Positions 55,157 through 61,157 of a stretch of 64,000 nt of DNA are shown here, piece after piece. A model generated the notes under the pieces. It saw nothing but the letters and a program-made list of their open reading frames with translations, was not told where the DNA came from and ran no database searches. Numbering within the stretch: position 1 is the first letter of the stretch; each line of letters begins with the position of its first letter. The position numbers were made by a program, and so were the translations under genes. Location: contig NZ_CP038020.1 in NCBI RefSeq assembly GCF_010120595.1, positions 1,054,001 to 1,118,000 of the forward strand. Direction: 5' to 3'. This DNA comes from Streptococcus thermophilus (lineage in GTDB: Bacteria; Bacillota; Bacilli; Lactobacillales; Streptococcaceae).

Positions 55157-56050
55157 ATGACATACTGGTCTGAACGTATCCAACGAGAACGAGAGCGAAC
55201 AAACAAAAAGACAGAGGCAGAGTTAAAAAAAGAACTCAAAGACCTCTATCGGATGCAACTGGCCGAACTCCGAAAAGAGTTGAATGCCTATATTCAGAAT
55301 TTTTCTAAAAAAAATGGGCTAGCTATTGAAGAAGCAAAAAAACGAGCTGACGATTTTGATGTTAAGGGCTTTGAAAGTAAAGCAAGGCGCTATGTTGAAA
55401 ACAAAGATTTCAGCGCTAAAGCTAACGAGGAACTAAGAAATTACAATTTCTCGATGTCTGTCGGTAGGCGAGAGCTTCTTATTCATCAGTTAGAGCTTGA
55501 ACTAATGGCTCTGGCTAATGATGAAGAAAAAATCATACAGAGACATCTGAATGACGCTTATAAAGCTGAAATGGCAAGAGGTAGCCTATTAGATCAAACT
55601 GTTCTAAAGGGCAACATCCTAGCGCGTGCGATGGAGACAGCTGTCAAAGCAAACTTTGAGGGTGCTACGTGGTCTGAAAGAATTTGGGGCAGAAATGAAC
55701 AACTAAGGCAGTTAGTTAGAACAGAGGTAACGCGGGCACTTATTCGAGGCGATAACGGCATAACAATCGCCCGACGGATTCGAAAGCATATGGATGCCTC
55801 TCGCAAAGACGCAGAGCGCTTAGCTATTACTGAGCACGCTAGAGTACAGACACTAGCGCAGCAGGACATCATCAAAGAAAATGGATACAAGTTTTTTAAA
55901 CTAATGCCAGAGAGTCGAGCTTGTTCGATTTGTAGAGGTATAGGAAGTGGAACGGAAAGGAAACCCGTTAGAATTACCGACATGCAAATCGGAACTAACG
56001 CGCCGCCTATACATCCTTATTGCAGATGTGCAATAGCTGAGGTCGAATAG
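55157..56050 (+). CDS. Phage head morphogenesis protein, SPP1 gp7-like
   Basis: 297 residues. A basic helical N-terminal region is followed by the C-terminal minor-head domain with TRALIRGDNGITIARRIRK, AITEHARVQTLAQQD and the Cys/His finger CSICRGI plus HPYCRCAIAEVE. The SPP1 homologue gp7 accompanies the portal and affects DNA ejection. It starts three bases after the portal stop. A long structured leader lies beyond it. Confidence 0.9.
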   Translation: MTYWSERIQRERERTNKKTEAELKKELKDLYRMQLAELRKELNAYIQNFSKKNGLAIEEAKKRADDFDVKGFESKARRYVENKDFSAKANEELRNYNFSMSVGRRELLIHQLELELMALANDEEKIIQRHLNDAYKAEMARGSLLDQTVLKGNILARAMETAVKANFEGATWSERIWGRNEQLRQLVRTEVTRALIRGDNGITIARRIRKHMDASRKDAERLAITEHARVQTLAQQDIIKENGYKFFKLMPESRACSICRGIGSGTERKPVRITDMQIGTNAPPIHPYCRCAIAEVE

Positions 56051-56231
56051 TGCACCACTTTTAAGAAACAACCGAGGTCGTGCCTCGGGTGGTGTATAGG
56101 GCTTAAAAAGGCCCTAAATAAAAACTAGCGTGGCTCGTAAGTGAATACACTAGACAAGACTAGATAAGGAGTAGCTAACCATATCGTGGCTTAGAAAGTG
56201 TATAGCTTGTGGGACTAGATAGGAGAACAAA
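56051..56231 (+). promoter_or_regulatory. Structured leader with internal repeat before the scaffold gene
   Basis: 180 bases without a gene. TGCACCAC (56051-56058) pairs with GTGGTGTA (56089-56096) around an inner hairpin CCGAGG-TCGTG-CCTCGG (56072-56088). A second hairpin TAGGGC with GCCCTA follows (56097-56116). Then comes an imperfect direct repeat, CGTGGCT…GACTAGATAAGGAG (56129-56171) and CGTGGCT…GACTAGATAGGAG (56185-56225). The second copy ends in the scaffold ribosome site. Confidence 0.7.
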
Positions 56232-56825
56232 ATGGAAACAGATAACACAACAGTTGAAACGATCGAAACTGAGGAAGTAAGCCAAGACGTTGAGCATGAC
56301 GTTGAGTCAGATCAATCGAGCGACTTTCAAGCACCGAAATCACAGTCAGAACTTGATAGTATTGTAAACAAAGCAGTCCAAACTGCTTTGAAGAATCAGA
56401 AAAAGAGCGAAGAAACTCGAATCAATGAGGCAATCGCTAAAGCGTTAAAGAAAGAACAAGACTATTCTAAATTATCGGCTGCTGAGCGGGCTAGCAAGGA
56501 ATTTGAAGACCAAAAAGCAGAATTTGAGAAGCAGGTGGCACAGTTTGAACTTGAAAAACTCAACATGGCCGTTAAGGAGGACCTCGTTTCTAAGGGGTTG
56601 CCGGTTGAATTGGCTGAAATGTTTAGCCATGCCGGAAACGCCGCCGAGGCTCTTAAGATGGTCGGAACATTTGAGAAAGTCTTCAACGATGCCGTAGCTG
56701 AGAAAGTAAAGACTACCATCCGCCAGAATGCGCCTAAAGCGGCAAGCGTTGGCGGCACTCAGACTGATAATTTTGGGGCCAAACTTGCTAAGTCTACGAA
56801 CGTGACGACTGCTCGTCTTATCTAA
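56232..56825 (+). CDS. Capsid scaffolding protein (DUF4355)
   Basis: 197 residues, acidic start (TIETEEVSQDVEHDVESDQS), then a long coiled coil (ALKKEQDYSKLSAAERASKE, FEKQVAQFELEKLNMAVKED) and GLPVELAEMF, the DUF4355/scaffold pattern. It guides capsid assembly and is later lost. It is directly upstream of the head genes and has a strong GGAG box contributed by the repeat in its leader. Confidence 0.88.
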   Translation: METDNTTVETIETEEVSQDVEHDVESDQSSDFQAPKSQSELDSIVNKAVQTALKNQKKSEETRINEAIAKALKKEQDYSKLSAAERASKEFEDQKAEFEKQVAQFELEKLNMAVKEDLVSKGLPVELAEMFSHAGNAAEALKMVGTFEKVFNDAVAEKVKTTIRQNAPKAASVGGTQTDNFGAKLAKSTNVTTARLI

Positions 56826-56841
56826 GAAAGGAAAGGGAAAT

Positions 56842-57201
56842 ATGTCATTATCAAAAATTTTCGATACATCTAACATTGTCCGCTCACTACCTTATAAGGC
56901 AGTAGCGGCAACTGTAGATAAAACTTACGCCGGTGTAGAAGTCGATGGGAAGAAATACGTCAAGGCCGGAACGTTGGTAGCTGGTAAAGATGGTTCAATC
57001 TTTGACGACCGCACAAAAACAGTTGTAGAAAACAAAACAGCACCAGAGGGAATCGTTCTATATGACGTAGATTTGACACGCGACAACGCTGTTTCAGTGC
57101 TCTACGCTGGTGAGGTTTATAAAGAAAAAGTTAACGGCGGAGATGTAACTGACGCTGTTAAGAAAGCTTTGCCACTTGTGAAATTCATCGCTGAAAAATA
57201 A
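56842..57201 (+). CDS. Small head protein, probable decoration protein
   Basis: 119 residues between scaffold and major capsid genes. SLPYKAVAATVDKTYAGVEV, KYVKAGTLVAGKDGS and TAPEGIVLYDVDLTRDNAVS give a beta-rich pattern like head decoration or head-fibre proteins at this location in related phages. The exact role is inferred from position. Confidence 0.7.
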   Translation: MSLSKIFDTSNIVRSLPYKAVAATVDKTYAGVEVDGKKYVKAGTLVAGKDGSIFDDRTKTVVENKTAPEGIVLYDVDLTRDNAVSVLYAGEVYKEKVNGGDVTDAVKKALPLVKFIAEK

Positions 57202-57223
57202 TAAAAAGGGGGACTATTAAAAC

Positions 57224-58270
57224 ATGGGACTTATTTATGATAAAGTTACCGCGGCAAATATCGCTGGATATTTCAATGCGTTACAAGAAAATATCAATTC
57301 AACTTTGGGTGAGTCGATTTTCCCAGCACGCAAACAATTAGGAACTAAATTATCTTATATCAAGGGGGCATCTGGTCAAGCCGTTGCTTTGAAAGCCGCA
57401 GCCTTTGATACCAATGTAACAATCCGTGACCGTGTTAGTGCTGATGTTCATGATGAACAAATGCCATTCTTTAAAGAGGCTTTACTAGTTAAAGAAAACG
57501 ACCGTCAACAGCTTAATCTTGTAAAAGACACTGGCAACGAGGCACTTATTAACACAATTGTAGCCGGAATCTTTAACGATGATGTTACTCTTATTAACGG
57601 TGCACGCGCTCGCCTCGAAGCTATGCGTATGCAAGTGCTTGCAACTGGTAAGATCGCTTTTACAAGCGGCGGTGTTAATAAAGATATTGACTATGGTGTA
57701 AAACCTGACCATAAGAAACAAGTAACTACTAGCTGGGCTGAACCAAAAGCAACTCCTCTCGCTGACCTTGAGGAAGCTATTGAGACAGCGCGTGAGCTTG
57801 GTCTTAATCCAGAGCGTGCGATTTTGAACGCTAAAACATTCGGGCTTATCCGTAAGGCTGCATCTACAGCCAAAGCTATCAAACCACTTGCAGCTGATGG
57901 CGGAGCAGTTACTAAAGCAGAGCTCGAGAATTATATTGCTGACAATTTCGGAGTGGAGATTGTTATTGAAAACGGTACATACCGAAATGACAAAGGCGAA
58001 GTTTCTAAATTCTTCCCAGACGGTCACTTGACTCTTATCCCTAACGGACCTCTTGGAAACACTGTATTTGGAACAACTCCAGAAGAATCTGATCTATTCG
58101 CTGACAACACAGTTAACGCTGACGTTGCAATCGTTGATAACGGTATCGCAGTTACAACTACCAAGACTACTGACCCAGTTAACGTACAAACTAAGGTGTC
58201 AATGGTAGCATTGCCATCATTTGAACGCTTGGATGATGTGTACATGTTGACTGTTATTCCAGCGGTATAA
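57224..58270 (+). CDS. Major capsid protein
   Basis: 348 residues, beginning MGLIYDKVTAANIAGYFNAL. The HK97-like fold is suggested by the alpha-rich P-domain region (ALINTIVAGIFNDDVTLING) and the A-domain loops. It matches the capsid of pac-type S. thermophilus phages from memory. Codons are more biased than in neighbouring genes (GTT, AAC, GCT), in line with high expression. Confidence 0.93.
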   Translation: MGLIYDKVTAANIAGYFNALQENINSTLGESIFPARKQLGTKLSYIKGASGQAVALKAAAFDTNVTIRDRVSADVHDEQMPFFKEALLVKENDRQQLNLVKDTGNEALINTIVAGIFNDDVTLINGARARLEAMRMQVLATGKIAFTSGGVNKDIDYGVKPDHKKQVTTSWAEPKATPLADLEEAIETARELGLNPERAILNAKTFGLIRKAASTAKAIKPLAADGGAVTKAELENYIADNFGVEIVIENGTYRNDKGEVSKFFPDGHLTLIPNGPLGNTVFGTTPEESDLFADNTVNADVAIVDNGIAVTTTKTTDPVNVQTKVSMVALPSFERLDDVYMLTVIPAV

Positions 58271-58285
58271 CCAGAGGATATCGAT

Positions 58286-58441
58286 ATGAGTTACGTATTA
58301 AAAGCATTCGTTGACAAAGAAACCGGTAAAGTCTACTATATCGGCGACACGTACACCGGTAACCGTGTTGAGGAACTGATTGATCTTGGATATGTCCAAG
58401 GTGAAAAGCAGAAACGAAAAACAAAGAAAGTTACTAAATAG
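58286..58441 (+). CDS. Small phage head-region protein
   Basis: 51 residues: MSYVLKAFVDKETGKVYYIG, then NRVEELIDLGYVQGEKQKRK with a Lys-rich end. Small proteins of this kind commonly lie just after the capsid gene in pac phages. The function is unknown. Confidence 0.65.
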   Translation: MSYVLKAFVDKETGKVYYIGDTYTGNRVEELIDLGYVQGEKQKRKTKKVTK

Positions 58442-58458
58442 CAAGAAATGAGGCGGAT

Positions 58459-58803
58459 ATGGTTACATTATTAGACAAGAATAAAGTCATCAAAAACGTG
58501 TCCGTTGACCTTAACATCAATGACGACAACTTACTTAGTATTCTATTAGAGAGAATTGTTAATCATTTCAAGGCTGAGTATGACGTTGACGAAATTGATA
58601 ATAATTTGGGGTTTATCTTTGAGGATTGTCTTGTTAAGCGATTTAACCGCAGAGGGGCCGAAGGGGCTAGGTCTGAGTCAATAGATGGCCATTCTATGTC
58701 TTATTACGATAATGAGAACGAGTTTAAACCCTATGACGACATGTTGCAACGTATTTATGGGGATTCTGGACAAGCTAAAGAGGGAGAGGTGCTATTTCTA
58801 TGA
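58459..58803 (+). CDS. Head-tail connector protein, gp15-like
   Basis: 114 residues with an N-terminal helix pair (ILLERIVNHFKAEYDVDEID) and FIFEDCLVKRFNRRGAEGAR, then SESIDGHSMSYYD, which matches the HK97 gp6/SPP1 gp15-like adaptors. It would sit beneath the portal. The stop overlaps the next gene by four bases. Confidence 0.8.
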   Translation: MVTLLDKNKVIKNVSVDLNINDDNLLSILLERIVNHFKAEYDVDEIDNNLGFIFEDCLVKRFNRRGAEGARSESIDGHSMSYYDNENEFKPYDDMLQRIYGDSGQAKEGEVLFL

Positions 58804-59114
58804 GATACGCCGACAAAGTAACGCTAAAATACAACGATAAGACACAACAGCGCTACGATCCCACTTTAGGCCGTATGATTGGCGGTAAAGAGCAGACTAA
58901 AACCATATCATGCAACGTCACAGGGGCGAGCCTAGAGCTACAAGCCAAACTAGGGGAGCTATTAAATACTAACAGTATTGTTATTAGACTTAGAAGCCCT
59001 ATCACAGCCGCAATAGACACAATCGAGTATAAAGGCCACCAATACAAGCCTGTAACTACGAGAAGCTATCCATCGGGACGGTATACAATATACGCAAACA
59101 GGGTGGTTGGTTAA
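58800..59114 (+). CDS. Head closure protein, gp16-like
   Basis: 104 residues, beta-rich: RYADKVTLKYNDKTQQRYDP and a C-terminal YKPVTTRSYPSGRYTIYANR. By size, position and pattern it is an SPP1 gp16-like stopper. It overlaps its neighbours by four bases and one base. Confidence 0.75.
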   Translation: MRYADKVTLKYNDKTQQRYDPTLGRMIGGKEQTKTISCNVTGASLELQAKLGELLNTNSIVIRLRSPITAAIDTIEYKGHQYKPVTTRSYPSGRYTIYANRVVG

Positions 59115-59452
59115 TGGTTACAATTAAATTTGAGGGATTGGATGAGATGGCTCAAAGCCTATTAAAGAACGCCTCACCCGAGAAACGTTCAAAGGTTTTA
59201 AGAAAATACGGAGCTAAGTTAAAAGAGGCCGCGGTCAGTAAAGCGCAGTTTAATAAAGGGTATTCAACGGGGGCAACTCGTAGAAGTATTACCTTAGAAG
59301 CTGGAAGCGACAGGGCAGTTGTTGAAGCGCTGACCAACTATTCAGGATACCTCGAAGTAGGAACGCGGAAAATGGAGGCACAGCCATTTATGAGGCCAGC
59401 ACTTGATCAAGTAGTGCCAGAAATGGTCGAAGAAATGGCTAAGTGGGAATAA
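59114..59452 (+). CDS. HK97 gp10-like connector protein
   Basis: 112 residues. KFEGLDEMAQSLLKNASPEK, YSTGATRRSITLEAGSDRAV and the signature YSGYLEVGTRKMEAQPFMRP of the HK97-gp10 family are all present. It acts in the neck or tail completion region. It starts on the last base of the previous stop. Confidence 0.92.
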   Translation: MVTIKFEGLDEMAQSLLKNASPEKRSKVLRKYGAKLKEAAVSKAQFNKGYSTGATRRSITLEAGSDRAVVEALTNYSGYLEVGTRKMEAQPFMRPALDQVVPEMVEEMAKWE

Positions 59453-59453
59453 G

Positions 59454-59840
59454 ATGAAACAACCTGATCAACTATTACATGATGAAATGTATCGTATTAG
59501 TAGTGGCTTAGGCTATGACACATACACATATTTACCGCCTGAAGGCGCGGCTTATCCCTTTGTTGTAATGGGAGAAACAACGGTCTTGCCACAAGCTACA
59601 AAGTCACGCATGATAGGTCGTTTATCGTCTACTGTGCATGTTTGGGGGAGTGTGGATGACCGAAAACTACTATCAGATATGGCTGGACAGTTGATGTCTA
59701 GCTTTTTTACTATCAAAAATATAGACGGCACACAATTCTTCGCAGAAGTGAACCAGTCGTCTATTGATAGCAATAGAGATAACAGCACAGATGAGGTGCT
59801 ATATCATTTTGTCGTTGAGACTTATTTTAAATTTGTTTAA
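59454..59840 (+). CDS. Tail terminator protein, gp17-like
   Basis: 128 residues of the DUF3168/gp17 type: PFVVMGETTVLPQATKSRM, TVHVWGSVDDRKLLSDMAGQ and the C-terminal YHFVVETYFKFV. It caps the growing tail tube. It follows the gp10-like gene by one base and is directly upstream of the tail-tube gene. Confidence 0.85.
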   Translation: MKQPDQLLHDEMYRISSGLGYDTYTYLPPEGAAYPFVVMGETTVLPQATKSRMIGRLSSTVHVWGSVDDRKLLSDMAGQLMSSFFTIKNIDGTQFFAEVNQSSIDSNRDNSTDEVLYHFVVETYFKFV

Positions 59841-59851
59841 AGGAGGAAAAC

Positions 59852-60358
59852 ATGGCTGAAATTAAAACAAATCAAGCACAATTAGGTAAAGAGAAAATTT
59901 TGATGTTCCGTAAATTCGGAGACAAGACAGCAGCGGCTAAGCTCGCACTACAAACTGAGCACGAGTGGGAATATTCACGAGATGCCGACACTACTAAAAC
60001 TAAGGACGGGGCTGTTGTTGCAGACGGCGGTCTTGAGACGACACTTTCAATCAATGCAATTGGAACTAAAGACGACCTTAATGAAATGCTTAAGAAATCA
60101 GTAATTGATGGATATAAGGTAGAAGTTTGGGAGATTGACCTAGCTGACAAGAAAAGCAACGGCAAGTATGGCTCTCTTTACGCCATCGGCCGATTATCAA
60201 ATTGGAAAGTACCCGCTAATGTCGAGGAACTCGTTGAAATTGAGTCAGAAATGTCAATTGAGGGCAAACCCCAACCTGGGGAAGCCACTCTAACACCTGA
60301 TCAAATCAAAGAGATTCAGTACACATTCCAAGACACTACTGCAATTACTGCCCTCTAA
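59852..60358 (+). CDS. Major tail tube protein
   Basis: 168 residues. KTNQAQLGKEKILMFRKFGD, then TKDGAVVADGGLETTLSINA, VEVWEIDLADK and a C-terminal Asp/Thr-rich end recall the TP901-1-like major tail family. A strong AAGGAGG box and a terminator-like hairpin after it fit high, separately controlled expression. Confidence 0.92.
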   Translation: MAEIKTNQAQLGKEKILMFRKFGDKTAAAKLALQTEHEWEYSRDADTTKTKDGAVVADGGLETTLSINAIGTKDDLNEMLKKSVIDGYKVEVWEIDLADKKSNGKYGSLYAIGRLSNWKVPANVEELVEIESEMSIEGKPQPGEATLTPDQIKEIQYTFQDTTAITAL

Positions 60359-60379
60359 TTTCAGAAATGTAATTACTTT

Positions 60380-60408
60380 AGCCAAGCTGTTTCAGTTTGG
60401 CTTTTTAT
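60380..60408 (+). terminator. Hairpin after the major tail gene
   Basis: AGCCAAGCTG and CAGTTTGGCT form a 10-bp stem (one G-T) with a three-base loop, followed by TTTTA. It probably lowers expression of the downstream chaperone and tape-measure genes. Confidence 0.75.
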
Positions 60409-60435
60409 TTTAAAAAAACATAGGAGTTAAAAACA

Positions 60436-60789
60436 ATGAACACAATCACTATCGAAAATAAAGACTACACTTTGACATACGGCTTCGAATTTATCCGTGA
60501 ACTTGATAAGCGCTACGCGGTTTCAGACGGTGGTGTTTCGTTCGGTTTCGGGGTACAACACGCAGTCGTTGACTTGCAACAAAAGAACCCAGTAATTTTG
60601 CTCGACATCATTCAAGCAGCAACAATCACAGAACGTCAGAAGCCATCTGTTAAAGGTATTGAAGCCTATGTCATAGCAGAGGCTGAAAATGACCGACTAG
60701 ACTCACTATTCGATGATTTTTTATCGGAATTACGCACGCAACCATTGACGAAAGCGACAGTGAAGCGCGTGGAAGAGGCGACCGAGTAA
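60436..60789 (+). CDS. Tail assembly chaperone, G protein
   Basis: 117 residues: TIENKDYTLTYGFEFIRELD, then SDGGVSFGFGVQHAVVDLQQ and DRLDSLFDDFLSELRTQPL. This is the shorter product of the G/GT pair that coats the tape-measure protein. Within its 3' part the heptamer TTTTTTA (60717-60723) lies exactly in the slippery register. A -1 shift there would extend it into the next frame. Confidence 0.88.
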   Translation: MNTITIENKDYTLTYGFEFIRELDKRYAVSDGGVSFGFGVQHAVVDLQQKNPVILLDIIQAATITERQKPSVKGIEAYVIAEAENDRLDSLFDDFLSELRTQPLTKATVKRVEEATE

Positions 60790-61157
60790 GTGATTTTCAA
60801 AGCTCAGCCGATACATACGAGGAATTAATCACTAATGCTATGGCTGACTTTGGCGTGTCGTTGCTCGAGGCTCGAAGAATGACGCTTAAAGAGATGAGAC
60901 TCTACCAAAAGGCTTATAAAAAGCGTTTTTTAAACAAAGAAAGAGAAATTTATCAGCTCGCGTTTCTGAATCGATTGGCAAATGCTACGACACGGGATGG
61001 CAAGCGGTATCATTTCGAGAAATTCGAGGACTTCTATAACGCTAAAGAACGAGCCCGGGAAGTTTTGGGTGAAAAGATCACCAACAAAAAACTGTTAGAG
61101 CGAGCTCGAAATAATCTTAATTACAAGAAAGAAAGAGGGTTGCTAGATGGCAGATAA
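60717..61157 (+). CDS. Tail assembly chaperone T segment, made by -1 frameshift
   Basis: This frame is open from 60717, directly after a TGA at 60714-60716, to TAA 61155-61157. A -1 slip on TTTTTTA would join the first 96 codons of G to 144 codons of this frame, giving a GT protein of about 240 residues. The T part includes DTYEELITNAMADFGVSLLE, RMTLKEMRLYQKAYKKRFLN and a basic C-terminal region. An ATG at 60840 lacks a ribosome site, so independent initiation is less likely. The tape-measure start overlaps its end by 11 bases. Confidence 0.78.
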   Translation, partial: FFIGITHATIDESDSEARGRGDRVSDFQSSADTYEELITNAMADFGVSLLEARRMTLKEMRLYQKAYKKRFLNKEREIYQLAFLNRLANATTRDGKRYHFEKFEDFYNAKERAREVLGEKITNKKLLERARNNLNYKKERGLLDGR

